This document shows, piece by piece, positions 35,099 through 44,360 of a stretch of 64,000 nucleotides of DNA. The stretch covers positions 62,001 to 126,000 of the forward strand of contig JADFZW010000010.1 in assembly GCA_015232355.1 (NCBI GenBank), written 5' to 3'. A model generated the notes under the pieces. The model was not told where the DNA came from, searched no databases, and worked only from the letters and a program-made list of their open reading frames with translations. Source of the stretch: Oligoflexia bacterium (lineage in GTDB: Bacteria; Bdellovibrionota; Bacteriovoracia; Bacteriovoracales; Bacteriovoracaceae). The stretch's first letter is position 1. Each line of letters starts with the position of its first letter. Position numbers and translations under genes: made by a program.

Positions 35099-36949
35099 TT
35101 ATTTTTTTTTGACAGATGATTTCAAGTTAACCACTTCGTTCACTATTTTATTTATATGTTCACTGATATCTCTATCAATATCTTTTTCAATAAGAGGAAA
35201 ACTCTTTTTCATTACTAGATAGGTTATAAGTCCAGTACCATATACAGAAATATTGTAGATCCATTTTTTTATTATATGGTATTCGAAATTTTTAAATTCT
35301 TTGAATGTTGCAAAATCCTGAGTACAAAGGAATTCTTCTGGTTTTGATTGAGATTGAGATTGAGATTGAGATTGAGATTGAGGTATTTTGTTACACTTAA
35401 ATCCTAAAACACTTAAAAATTTTATCTCTTTTGGATTAGAGGTTATTGTTTTGACAGTATATGATATTTGAGAATTTAATAATTCGAATTTTAATTTGAA
35501 TGGATTTTGGTCTTGATTTTGATTTTGGCCATAATTATTATTTGCATTTCTATTTAATTTTAAATTTAGTTTATGAATATGAGCATCCACTTGAAAGGAT
35601 GAAAATTTTTGATTGATCTTATTTTTTATCTTTTTTACAAACCAGTTTTCATTATCTTTTATTAACAATTTCACAAAACCATGTACTACTAAACTATCAC
35701 GATAATCAGAGGTATCAACGTTTAGGAGTGATGGACTTTTGACATCATTTTGATTAAGCTGCTGCTGTTGCTGTTGTTGCTGCTGTTGTTGCTGCTGCTG
35801 ATTTTGTTGATTCTGATCATCTGCAAGTTTACCAAAGCTCAAATGAATATTTATATTATCCTTGTCTTTAAAATCTTTTGATATTTTTGCTTCGATAATA
35901 TGTTTTTTACTTAAATCCACATCAGGGTAGTCGAGATAGCTAATATCATTAAAGGTAGCAACAGTTGTAACAATTGGTAGACTTGTAAATGAAGTTCTCT
36001 TAATTCCTTTTTTTAAAGCATACTTTGAATCATCAAAATTAGAATCAGAATTAGAATTACCATTGGTTAGAATAGGAATTCCAAGCGTTTCTAAATTTCC
36101 TTCTTTATCAATTTTTACTAATTCACTTAGTGGAGGTAAATAACTAACAAGATTGGCCCAACCATCATCAACACTCTTTTGTTTCTTTGGAATATAAACA
36201 CTGCCAAGTGTGGCCAGAGGAGTATACGCTGTCACTAAAGTTTTAAGGGAGAAATATAATTTACGAAAAAACAGATCCTTTTCTTTAACAAATGTACCAT
36301 AATTACTGTTGATTTTTGTTAAACGATCTTTTACTGATTGGTATAAATTTTTTAATAGCAGATCCATTTTTTGTGAATCAAGGAGTAGTTCAGATTCATT
36401 TACATTTTTGATTGTGTTTTTTAAATCGCTATCATTAGTTATCATTGCTACAATATTAGAGAGCTTATTTAGAGTATCAGTCAAAGTGAGTAGTCCTGGT
36501 TTATTTTTAACTAGATCTCCATCAGGTAATGAATCAAGATATTGAACTGGTAGAGGAGAAAAGAGGACAAAAGCAGATTGGGGAAGAGGTCGTAATTTGC
36601 TATCATAGCGAAGTGCTCGCATGATTTGCCAATCAAATTGAGAGAGTATTTTCATTGCTTGCAAGTAGGGACCGATACCATTTACGGCACTATCCTCATC
36701 GGCAGTACAGTCGTGACTGGGATCACTCAGACCGATAGAGTTAACACTATTATTGGTGATGATTCCATCAACTGATCCTAGGGAGAGTAGGTTACAGAGA
36801 TGATAAAGACTTTTTTTATCTTCCTCTGTTGCAAAATTTATCCCATAGATGCAAGCGTTGCTTAGCTGTTTTTCTTCAGATGCAAAAATTGAATTTTGTA
36901 CAAATATAAAATATGTTGTAATAACAAATAATAATTTAAATATTTTCAT
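35099..36949 (-). CDS. Large secreted protein of unknown function with poly-Gln tract
   Basis: 616 residues with a Sec signal peptide (FKLLFVITTYFIFVQNSIFA). No known domain recognised. Two low-complexity tracts stand out: a run of about 13 consecutive Gln (35762-35815 region, mixed CAG/CAA codons) and an SQSQ repeat (about 35345-35385). A hydrophobic stretch near the C-terminus (WIYNISVYGTGLITYLVM) may anchor it. Its ATG overlaps the stop of the upstream lipase-like gene (ATGA), so both are made together. Confidence 0.75.
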   Translation of the reverse strand: MKIFKLLFVITTYFIFVQNSIFASEEKQLSNACIYGINFATEEDKKSLYHLCNLLSLGSVDGIITNNSVNSIGLSDPSHDCTADEDSAVNGIGPYLQAMKILSQFDWQIMRALRYDSKLRPLPQSAFVLFSPLPVQYLDSLPDGDLVKNKPGLLTLTDTLNKLSNIVAMITNDSDLKNTIKNVNESELLLDSQKMDLLLKNLYQSVKDRLTKINSNYGTFVKEKDLFFRKLYFSLKTLVTAYTPLATLGSVYIPKKQKSVDDGWANLVSYLPPLSELVKIDKEGNLETLGIPILTNGNSNSDSNFDDSKYALKKGIKRTSFTSLPIVTTVATFNDISYLDYPDVDLSKKHIIEAKISKDFKDKDNINIHLSFGKLADDQNQQNQQQQQQQQQQQQQQLNQNDVKSPSLLNVDTSDYRDSLVVHGFVKLLIKDNENWFVKKIKNKINQKFSSFQVDAHIHKLNLKLNRNANNNYGQNQNQDQNPFKLKFELLNSQISYTVKTITSNPKEIKFLSVLGFKCNKIPQSQSQSQSQSQSKPEEFLCTQDFATFKEFKNFEYHIIKKWIYNISVYGTGLITYLVMKKSFPLIEKDIDRDISEHINKIVNEVVNLKSSVKKK

Positions 36950-38907
36950 ATTTCATCTTCCATATCTTCGATAAAACTTTGTTGATAAAGATTATAGAGG
37001 GCCAATACCTGCATCAGTGCGCGCATAAGGGCCATACGAGGAAATTTCCATTCTGGGTGTTTGCTGTTTAATTTTATAAATTGCTTATAGGCCACAGATA
37101 TTGATGAAGCTAAAACCTCGCCTAAATCAATTGCATGAATATTGCTGGTATTCTTTGCTTTAATTAAAGTATTGCGAGGAGAATTGTAGAGCATGCTTTC
37201 GGTAATTTTCCTCTCTTTATAAATCTCTTGCATTTCAGGATCTGACCACAACTTTAATAATTCTTTTTTAGTAAGAGAACTAGAGAGTGGTCGACTATCT
37301 AATAGTAAGCTTTTACTATTTCCTAACTCCACGTTACCATCAAAGAGTCCAGCAGAGGTATTTTTAAAACCAGGAATAGATATGAGAGAAAGATAAAGAG
37401 CATCCATACTAAAATTTTGCCAGTCAATGTTTCCATTATCATCCAACATGGGAACTATAGGTGAGGGTTCTTTTTCCATTAGTGGATTTTCTCCTCTTGG
37501 CCGAACAAGAGTTTGTGGATCAAACAAAGCGGAGAGATTCATAAAAAACATTTTGTGATCAAAATATTTATTGTTAAAGTATTTTAGATGCCATTTAATT
37601 TGTTCATAAGGAGTTAAATCATTTATTCCATTAATGATATCGATAGTATTTAATGTTTCTAAATATTTTTTAAATCTATCTGCTAACAAAGTAGTATCTA
37701 CTCCCATCTTTTGTAAAATGTTTTTAAATGGTTCTAGATTTAAATTAATATTATCAGTTGGAAAATCTAAACAAGCGATAAGTTTATCTACTACTTCAGG
37801 AGTTTTTTTCGCCAACAAAGATATCTTTTGATAGATATTTTCTCCTAAGATATTTTCTAAAATATTTTTTATTTTTTCTTGTGATAATCTGGCCATTCCA
37901 CTACCTTGAACAATGCCTGCAATAGTGACAACTCCTAAAACCTTTTTACGAACATCCGAATATTTTGCCAACATATCTAAAATAGCAGGACCAGCACTAT
38001 TATGTGCAACGAGAATTAATTTTGTATCTTTGTATTTGGATGGTAATTTAAGGATCCAATCTTTAAAGGCAATTTCTCTTCGTTGATTAGAACCAATGCT
38101 ATTACCTAATTCTTGACCAATAGGATGTAAAATATCGACAATGTTAGAAGTACTAGAATAATATTTGTCACCATAAAAATGTCGATAATCCTCTCCTACT
38201 ACTGTAATACCTGTATCCAATTCAATTGGACGTGTAGAAGGTCGACCATAATATTTGTTGGCAGAAATTGCTAGCTCTTCAAAGATATAATCTTTGCTGG
38301 ATTGAGCGGCAAATCCAGGAAATAATATAATTGCTACTTTTTGATTAGTTTGATTTTGAGTTTGAGTGAATGAAAGTGCTTTGATTACATCTTGTGCTTC
38401 CTTAGTAGTAAAGTAATTTTCATCTTGATTTTTAGATTTACTATTACTAATAATAGATTTTAAAAAGTTTTTTATCTCAGGATTATTTCTAACTCTTTTA
38501 GATATAGAGGATTTAAAATCAATTTTTAGTGCTTTTGCTTTTTCTTTATTATTTTCAAAGATGTTAATTCGTTGGCGGTAAATATCTTCTGATTTATTTC
38601 CATCTTTTTTGGCTCTAAATTTTATCTCCTCTTCTGCCTTATCAAATGATAGACTGCTGTAAGTGAAATAATTATCTAATTGAGTGCTTACTGGAGTTTT
38701 TGTTGGTATCTCTTTTTTAATTTCAGATGCAAATAATTGAGCAAATAGTAGTTTCCAATTCACATCATTTTTATTTATTGAATGTTTAGTTTTATTACAA
38801 CCCCCAAAACAACCGGTGCTGGTTTTTTTACCAGCGTAAGAGAGATTGCAGATTAGGAGAGTGCTAATAGAGCAAATTAAAATAAAATATATTGTTTTTA
38901 CTTTCAT
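36946..38907 (-). CDS. Secreted alpha/beta-hydrolase (lipase-like)
   Basis: 653 residues with a signal peptide (MKVKTIYFILICSISTLLI to about residue 26). Around residue 195-300 lies an alpha/beta-hydrolase core: AIILFPGFAAQSSKDYIFEE and KLILVAHNSAGPAILDML, where the Ser of HNSAG replaces the usual GHSxG nucleophile elbow, followed by VLGVVTIAGIVQGSG. The remaining C-terminal half is unassigned. A lipase or esterase acting outside the cytoplasm is likely. Translationally coupled to the poly-Gln protein downstream. Confidence 0.72.
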   Translation of the reverse strand: MKVKTIYFILICSISTLLICNLSYAGKKTSTGCFGGCNKTKHSINKNDVNWKLLFAQLFASEIKKEIPTKTPVSTQLDNYFTYSSLSFDKAEEEIKFRAKKDGNKSEDIYRQRINIFENNKEKAKALKIDFKSSISKRVRNNPEIKNFLKSIISNSKSKNQDENYFTTKEAQDVIKALSFTQTQNQTNQKVAIILFPGFAAQSSKDYIFEELAISANKYYGRPSTRPIELDTGITVVGEDYRHFYGDKYYSSTSNIVDILHPIGQELGNSIGSNQRREIAFKDWILKLPSKYKDTKLILVAHNSAGPAILDMLAKYSDVRKKVLGVVTIAGIVQGSGMARLSQEKIKNILENILGENIYQKISLLAKKTPEVVDKLIACLDFPTDNINLNLEPFKNILQKMGVDTTLLADRFKKYLETLNTIDIINGINDLTPYEQIKWHLKYFNNKYFDHKMFFMNLSALFDPQTLVRPRGENPLMEKEPSPIVPMLDDNGNIDWQNFSMDALYLSLISIPGFKNTSAGLFDGNVELGNSKSLLLDSRPLSSSLTKKELLKLWSDPEMQEIYKERKITESMLYNSPRNTLIKAKNTSNIHAIDLGEVLASSISVAYKQFIKLNSKHPEWKFPRMALMRALMQVLALYNLYQQSFIEDMEDEI

Positions 38908-39266
38908 TGTTAATTAAATAATCCTTATTTACTTATTAGTTATGTCTTGGTTATGCCATTTCAAGAATCATCATTAGATTCTAATCTAAATTTGTTTAAT
39001 CTCGATAAAATTTAGTTAATTATTTTTTTTACCAGGTAGAAAAATTGATGTTGATGCCATATTGATGCCATATTTTGTTGCTGATTATTTGTTGTTTTTT
39101 ATCACAGATAAAATTCCATTATCTTTCTAACTTATTAAAAATATAGAAAAAATAAAAATAACTAAAAAAAATTTGTTTAATGATTATTCTACAGAATTAT
39201 CATTAAGTTAAATGATCTCAGGTGATATGAATTACCAAGACCTTTTTTAAGGAAGGATTTTTGAAT
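38908..39266. other. Divergent intergenic region
   Basis: About 360 AT-rich bases between the lipase-like gene (minus) and a small plus-strand gene. It contains a short direct repeat (TTGATGCCATA twice near 39051-39071) and the site AGGAAGGA before the plus gene. No RNA gene or further ORF seen. Confidence 0.55.
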
Positions 39267-39650
39267 ATGACAATAAAAAATTGCAAATTAGCAGACAAGG
39301 CAGACAAAGTAGCTAAAACGGCCAAAGTAGCTAAAGCAGACAAAGCAGCAACAAAAGGAGAAATCCTAAAAGGAGAGAAGACTCTTAAGTCAGTTAGCAG
39401 ATGTTTGCAATTGCTTGAAGGGCAGGGAATAGAAAACAGCAAAGTTAATAGATGTGCAGACGTTTGTGTTGGAGATATGATTGCATTTTATTCTCATGAT
39501 GAAGATGATATTATTAAAGCAGAAGTAGTAGGTGTTCCACTAAATGCTAATTTGAAAATACTTGTTTATAGACCATTTGATCGTGTTTCTGTAGGAACTT
39601 TAAGATTAGATAAGTTTGATGTTTATAAAATAAAAGAGGCACACGATTGA
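39267..39650 (+). CDS. Small cytoplasmic protein of unknown function beside the chemotaxis genes
   Basis: 127 residues. The first 35 residues are a Lys/Ala/Asp-rich tandem repeat (LADKADKVAKTAKVAKADKA), probably disordered. The rest has a compact beta-rich look: CLQLLEGQGIENSKVNRCAD, VGDMIAFYSHDEDDI, LKILVYRPFDRVSVGTLRL. No family recognised. ATG at 39267 has AGGAAGGA at good distance; a TTG six bases earlier is too close. It converges directly onto cheB with no spacer. Confidence 0.65.
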   Translation: MTIKNCKLADKADKVAKTAKVAKADKAATKGEILKGEKTLKSVSRCLQLLEGQGIENSKVNRCADVCVGDMIAFYSHDEDDIIKAEVVGVPLNANLKILVYRPFDRVSVGTLRLDKFDVYKIKEAHD

Positions 39651-40724
39651 TTATTCTTTAACAAGATAATGAATACGTAAATATTGGGCAATTTCTTCTA
39701 AGGCCAGAATTTTATCAACTCCACCACGTTCAATTGCCACTTTAGGCATTCCAAATACAGTCGATGTATGTTCATCTTGAGCGATATTAAAACAACCAAC
39801 TTGTTTCATCTCGAACATTCCAGCAGCACCATCATCACCCATTCCAGTTAAAATAACTCCAATGGCATTAGCCCCAGCACTTTGAGCAACACTACGAAAT
39901 AGTACATCTACAGAGGGTTTATGATGATTAACTGCGGGCCCATCATTAATAGTAACTGAAAAGCGAGTACCACTTCTATTAACTATTAAGTGATGTCCTC
40001 CTGGTGCAATCAAGACGTGACCGGGAATAATAGTATCGTTTGTAGTGGCCTCCTTTACTGCTAGAGCGGAATCATTGTTAAGTCTATTAGCAAATGTTTT
40101 GGTAAAACCGGCCGGCATATGTTGAACAATTACTATTCCAGGCATATTAGCTGGTAGAGCGGACAATAGTTTTGCTAAAGCAACAGTACCACCTGTAGAG
40201 GCACCTATTGCAATAATTTTATCTGTGGTTTTAAATGAGATTGCTTGTTCTTTTTTTGCAATAACAGCATCAGTAGAGTATTTGGTTTCAATTTCAGATC
40301 TAGTAGTTCGCTGTTTTGAAATCTTACTTATAGCACATACTTCAAGTTTTTTACGAATATCGTCTCTAAGTTCTGGAAGCATCTTTATCACATTAGTGGA
40401 TGGTTTAGTAATATAATCTACGGCCCCAAGTTCAAGTGCTTTTAATGCCACATCTGAATTTGCTTTGGATAAAGAACTTATTATTAAAACAGGAAGTGGA
40501 CGAAGTCGCATTAATTTTTCTAAAAAAGTTAGACCATCCATGATAGGCATTTCAATATCTAGTGTAATAATATCAGGATTTAATTTAACAATTTTATCAG
40601 CACCTACCTGTGGATCAGAAGCAGTTCCTATAACTTCAAAATTATCAAGCCCACTAATTACTTCTGTTAAGATCTCTCGGACGAGAGCTGAATCATCAAT
40701 TATTAAAACTCTTTTTTTTGTCAT
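39651..40724 (-). CDS. cheB: Chemotaxis response regulator protein-glutamate methylesterase CheB
   Basis: 357 residues. Receiver domain with IIDDSALVREIL, ITLDIEMPIMDGLTFL and ITKPS; methylesterase domain with the catalytic Ser in GASTGGTVAL, His in VQHMPAGFTKTFANRL and Asp in LTGMGDDGAAGM. CheB removes methyl groups from chemoreceptors and counteracts CheR. Last gene of the cheR-cheD-cheB operon; no cheA, cheW or cheY is in the window. Confidence 0.96.
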   Translation of the reverse strand: MTKKRVLIIDDSALVREILTEVISGLDNFEVIGTASDPQVGADKIVKLNPDIITLDIEMPIMDGLTFLEKLMRLRPLPVLIISSLSKANSDVALKALELGAVDYITKPSTNVIKMLPELRDDIRKKLEVCAISKISKQRTTRSEIETKYSTDAVIAKKEQAISFKTTDKIIAIGASTGGTVALAKLLSALPANMPGIVIVQHMPAGFTKTFANRLNNDSALAVKEATTNDTIIPGHVLIAPGGHHLIVNRSGTRFSVTINDGPAVNHHKPSVDVLFRSVAQSAGANAIGVILTGMGDDGAAGMFEMKQVGCFNIAQDEHTSTVFGMPKVAIERGGVDKILALEEIAQYLRIHYLVKE

Positions 40725-40745
40725 ATAATATAACTCCTAAATTTG

Positions 40746-40780
40746 TCATATTTATCATATTTATCATATTTATCATATTA
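40746..40780. repeat. 9-bp tandem repeat between cheD and cheB
   Basis: TCATATTTA repeated about 3.8 times; it begins in the spacer before cheB and its last partial unit includes the TAA stop of cheD on the minus strand. Confidence 0.8.
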
Positions 40781-41473
40781 CCAGAGCGTAATTTTATCTG
40801 CTAAACTTTCGAAAGTAATTTCTTTCTCTTTTTCTTGATTCTTTTCTTTTTCTTCTTGCTCTGCCACTTTTTTACGATAACTAAGTTCTTTATTTATAAG
40901 ATCATCTTTCTTCTTGTTGTTAAGTCGAAAGAGTTTTACATGTCCAGTTGCTGGATCAAAGTAAATCTTGCGTGCATCTTCGCCTCCTACATCTTTGGCC
41001 ATAATAGGTATACGTTCTGATTTTAAATATTTTTCAGCAAAAGCGATATTTTGCAAACCAACTGTAAAAGTTGAAAATAAATTTGTTGCTTGGTCATTGT
41101 TATTGGTTTTATTATCATTGTTATTGATTTTATTATCATTATTTCTGAACATATTAGCGCCACCAAATACTTTTGCCATTAAATTTTCTCTTTTGGCCTT
41201 TGCCTTTAATAGCTCATTGATTAACATCTCAATTGAGTGAATTCCATATTTAGCTTTAGAAAAAAGAATATGAGATTCATCTTCATTCATAACAGGACCT
41301 GGTAGCATATAATGGTTAATTCCGCCTACATGTTCATTTGGATCGAATAAGCAAACGGAGATGCAAGAACCCAGAGTTGTTGAAATAATTTGTGGGGAAC
41401 GAGCAATTGCAAATTCACCTTGACCGATTAAAATCACTTCTGCTTTAAATTTGTTTTCATAAATCGTTCTCAT
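40778..41473 (-). CDS. cheD: Chemoreceptor glutamine deamidase CheD with low-complexity insert
   Basis: 231 residues; typical CheD is about 160. Catalytic Cys in STTLGSCISVCLFD and His in GGINHYMLPG are present, and VKVFGGANMF-like MAKVFGGANMF and AKDVGGEDARKIYFDPATG follow. A repeat-derived insert (NNDNKINNNDNKTNNND) sits in the middle of the domain, and a charged tail (EEKEKNQEKEKE) ends the protein. CheD deamidates receptor Gln residues so that CheR can methylate them. Confidence 0.93.
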   Translation of the reverse strand: MRTIYENKFKAEVILIGQGEFAIARSPQIISTTLGSCISVCLFDPNEHVGGINHYMLPGPVMNEDESHILFSKAKYGIHSIEMLINELLKAKAKRENLMAKVFGGANMFRNNDNKINNNDNKTNNNDQATNLFSTFTVGLQNIAFAEKYLKSERIPIMAKDVGGEDARKIYFDPATGHVKLFRLNNKKKDDLINKELSYRKKVAEQEEKEKNQEKEKEITFESLADKITLW

Positions 41474-41521
41474 AATTGCTATCCTTAAAAATAGACTTAA
41501 TTTTTTTGCTATATTTTTTTG

Positions 41522-42388
41522 CTAAGTTTTTTTGTTAATTTTTTGATAAATTGTGTTGGTTATTAACTTAAATTTATCAGAATAGTTAAATAAATTTTCA
41601 CTATGGCCTATAAAAAATAATCCATCATCTTTTAAATGATCGTAGAATTTATTAATTACATAATCTTTGGCCTTGTCATCAAAGTAGATCATGGCATTTC
41701 GACAAAAGATGATATCTAATTTACTTTTTAAAGGATATCTTTCGCTCATTAAATTTAATTTTTTTAGTTTTACCATATTCGATACTTCTTTATTTAAATG
41801 AATGTAACTTTGTCCCTTTTGTAAAAATGGAAATTGTGAAATAACTTTTTCGCTAATTGGTTCATAAAAATTTTTTATTACCCAGTGAGGGAATTTGTTA
41901 AGTGATATTTCAGGATAAATTGCATTTTGAGCGATAGTTAATACTTTTGTACTTATATCAGTTGCTAAAATATGAATATTCAAATTGTTATTTGATTTGT
42001 ATGCTGAGAGTGCGGTTAGTGCAATAGAATATGGTTCTTCACCACTGGAACAACAAGCACTCCAGATTCGTATGCCATCAGAGCTAAATTTTTGTTGATT
42101 AATAGAGGGGAAATAAATAGTTTTTAAATATTCAAAATGTTTTTCTTCACGAAAAAAATATGTTTCGTTGGTGGTAATTTTATCTACAAAGTTAATAAGT
42201 TCACTATTACCGTTACTACCTCCTAAGTAGTTTATATATTCTGTAAATGAATTCAGATTTAAGGCCCGCAATCTTGAAAATAAACGAGAAGAGACTAAAA
42301 CTTTTTTGGAATCTGACAAACGGATGCCTAAAAGTTGTTGAACAATATTTCTAAAGATATTAAATTCACGTTCACTTAGTTCTATCAC
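41522..42388 (-). CDS. cheR: Chemotaxis protein methyltransferase CheR
   Basis: 288 residues. N-terminal helical domain (FNIFRNIVQQLLGIRLSD, SSRLFSRLRALN), then the SAM-binding domain: KITTNETYFFREEKHFEYL, IRIWSACCSSGEEPYSIA, LATDIS, DIIFCRNAMIYFDD and FFIGHSENL. It adds methyl groups to chemoreceptor Glu residues. First gene of cheR-cheD-cheB. T-rich repeats fill the short spacer to cheD. Confidence 0.96.
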   Translation of the reverse strand: MIELSEREFNIFRNIVQQLLGIRLSDSKKVLVSSRLFSRLRALNLNSFTEYINYLGGSNGNSELINFVDKITTNETYFFREEKHFEYLKTIYFPSINQQKFSSDGIRIWSACCSSGEEPYSIALTALSAYKSNNNLNIHILATDISTKVLTIAQNAIYPEISLNKFPHWVIKNFYEPISEKVISQFPFLQKGQSYIHLNKEVSNMVKLKKLNLMSERYPLKSKLDIIFCRNAMIYFDDKAKDYVINKFYDHLKDDGLFFIGHSENLFNYSDKFKLITNTIYQKINKKT

Positions 42389-42583
42389 AAAAAAACCTCA
42401 CAATAATTCTAGTAAAACATTATTAAATCTTCATTAAATTTTCATTGCTCAAGTTTTATTACTCAATGTCTGATAAAAAGCACTAACATGCTGTTTATTG
42501 TTATCGGGTAAATTTGCTACGGGTTTAAATATAATTTATATAAATAAAATTAGTAGATATTTTGAGAGTTAAAGTTGATAAAA

Positions 42584-43297
42584 CTAAGTATTAGTGTGAT
42601 CAACACTTTTGTTTTTAGTATTTGTATTGTTTTTGTTCTTACTTTTGTTTTTGTTTTTAATCTTGTTTTTGCTGATGTTCTTTGTTGGAGTTGAAATCGG
42701 AGTTGATACAGGAGTTGCTTTGATTGTGGGGAATTCTTTAGCTATAATAGAATTAATATTTAGCAATCTACCAATCCTGTAAAAAAATGATTGTTCAAAA
42801 ATTCCATCACTTGATTTTAGCTGCCATTTTATATTGGCATTATTTGTATCTTCAATAAATTGCTCTCTTTTAAATATTGTAACCAGAGTTTGTTCTTTAG
42901 ATGTGTTTAATACTTTTTTTATATTTATTACAAGAGAGTATTTTGATGCTGCAATTTTGTTTTGTTCTTCTAAAAAGCTTACATCAGTAGTATTGTCGAT
43001 CCATCTTGTTTTAATTTCGCCTGTTAATTTGTTAATGTATTTTAATTCATAATTAGCAATCTCATGAACAACTGCTTTCCATACCAGGTCATAAGAATCA
43101 TTGTATATTTTGTGATAAGCAGTCCCGTCGCTATTTAGTGGATAGGAAACATCTACTTTTTCTAATTTTTCTAAATTAGCAGGATCCTCAAATATTTCTA
43201 AATCTGGCGCTTGGTCATTAGATTTAATATTTAAGTTGATATTTATAATAAGAGTAATAAACAGAGTTATTTTGTAAATAGTCTTATTCTTATGCAT
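42584..43297 (-). CDS. Exported protein, possibly BamC/NlpB-like
   Basis: 237 residues. Signal-like N-terminus (KTIYKITLFITLIININL). The central part (YDLVWKAVVHEIANYELKYI, LTGEIKTRWIDN, SKYSLVINIKKV, TLVTIFKREQF) has the strand-helix order of BamC-type envelope domains: a transition-state fold starting from an x-VW-x-A motif. No lipobox Cys is visible. The C-terminus is a Lys/Asn low-complexity tail with three ISTP-type repeats (TPVSTPISTPT). The assignment is a suggestion only. Confidence 0.55.
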   Translation of the reverse strand: MHKNKTIYKITLFITLIININLNIKSNDQAPDLEIFEDPANLEKLEKVDVSYPLNSDGTAYHKIYNDSYDLVWKAVVHEIANYELKYINKLTGEIKTRWIDNTTDVSFLEEQNKIAASKYSLVINIKKVLNTSKEQTLVTIFKREQFIEDTNNANIKWQLKSSDGIFEQSFFYRIGRLLNINSIIAKEFPTIKATPVSTPISTPTKNISKNKIKNKNKSKNKNNTNTKNKSVDHTNT

Positions 43298-43402
43298 ATA
43301 TTTTTGGCCATTGTCATTTGAAATTAAATTAAATAAAGTGAGAATAGATATAATAATGTTAACTTTAATAACTTAATAACAGTAAGTCAAAGGGAAGAGT
43401 TG

Positions 43403-44332
43403 ATGGGTAGTTTTAATATTTTAGGATGGGTTTTTTTTCACGTTTTAATTGTCGTATTGTTGGTTTGTGATCTCTTTTTGTTTACTAAAAAGGATCAAGA
43501 GATTGGTCTTAAAAAGTCATTAAAGTTGACTGCTTTTTATGTTCTTATGGCCTTAATTTTTAATGTGGGCATTTATTTTGTAAAAGGTGCTGGTGCGGCC
43601 ACAGATTTTTTTACTGGTTATCTAATTGAGCTCTCTTTGAGCATCGATAATCTTTTTGTATTCTTACTTATTTTTACAGTCTTTAAAGTAGCAACTAAAT
43701 ATCAACATCGAGTTTTATTTTGGGGGATTATTGGAGCAGTATTAATGCGTGCAGTGTTTATACTTACAGGAGTGGCACTTGTTCATAAATTCGAATGGAT
43801 TATGTACGTCTTTGGTGCATTTTTAGTAATAACTGGAATAAAATTATTTTTTGAAAAGAAAGAGCAAGGTAAAGATGATGAAAATGAGATAAAAAATAAT
43901 TTCACTGTAAGAATGGCCAAAAAGTTATTGCCTTTTACAGATCAATTTCATGAAGAAAAATTCATGGTGAAAATTGATGGCAAACATCTTTTTACACCAC
44001 TGTTTTTAGTTTTGATTGTTGTTGATGTCTTCGATATTATCTTTGCAGTTGATTCGGTTCCTGCAATTTTGGCCATTACTACTGATTCATTTATTGTCTA
44101 TACTTCAAATATATTTGCCATTCTGGGTTTGCGTTCTATGTATTTTGCTCTTGCCGGTTTGATGCCGCTATTTCATTACTTACAATATGGCCTGGCAATT
44201 GTTTTGACTTTTATAGGAGTGAAATTGTTATTAATTCATGTATACAAGATTCCTACATCTCTTTCTCTATTGGTATTGGCCGTATGTATAGGTGGATCTA
44301 TTGTAGCATCACTACTAAAAAAGAAAAAATAG
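43403..44332 (+). CDS. TerC/Alx family integral membrane protein
   Basis: 309 residues with about eight or nine TM helices. Family motifs: FFTGYLIELSLSIDNLFVF in the first half and DVFDIIFAVDSVPAILAIT in the second, with the conserved Asp residues. TerC/Alx proteins export manganese or help metallate exported enzymes. ATG at 43403 is chosen over a TTG one codon earlier. No yybP-ykoY-type leader can be recognised in the short 105-base upstream spacer. Confidence 0.92.
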   Translation: MGSFNILGWVFFHVLIVVLLVCDLFLFTKKDQEIGLKKSLKLTAFYVLMALIFNVGIYFVKGAGAATDFFTGYLIELSLSIDNLFVFLLIFTVFKVATKYQHRVLFWGIIGAVLMRAVFILTGVALVHKFEWIMYVFGAFLVITGIKLFFEKKEQGKDDENEIKNNFTVRMAKKLLPFTDQFHEEKFMVKIDGKHLFTPLFLVLIVVDVFDIIFAVDSVPAILAITTDSFIVYTSNIFAILGLRSMYFALAGLMPLFHYLQYGLAIVLTFIGVKLLLIHVYKIPTSLSLLVLAVCIGGSIVASLLKKKK

Positions 44333-44360
44333 AGGACTATGTCTATCGAATATCGAAGCG

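Noticed and set aside
40746-40780. CRISPR-like repeat
   Set aside because: Units are contiguous with no spacers and only 9 bases long.
43298-43402. Manganese riboswitch upstream of the TerC gene
   Set aside because: The leader is short and AT-rich, and no paired elements or conserved loops of the yybP-ykoY type can be seen.
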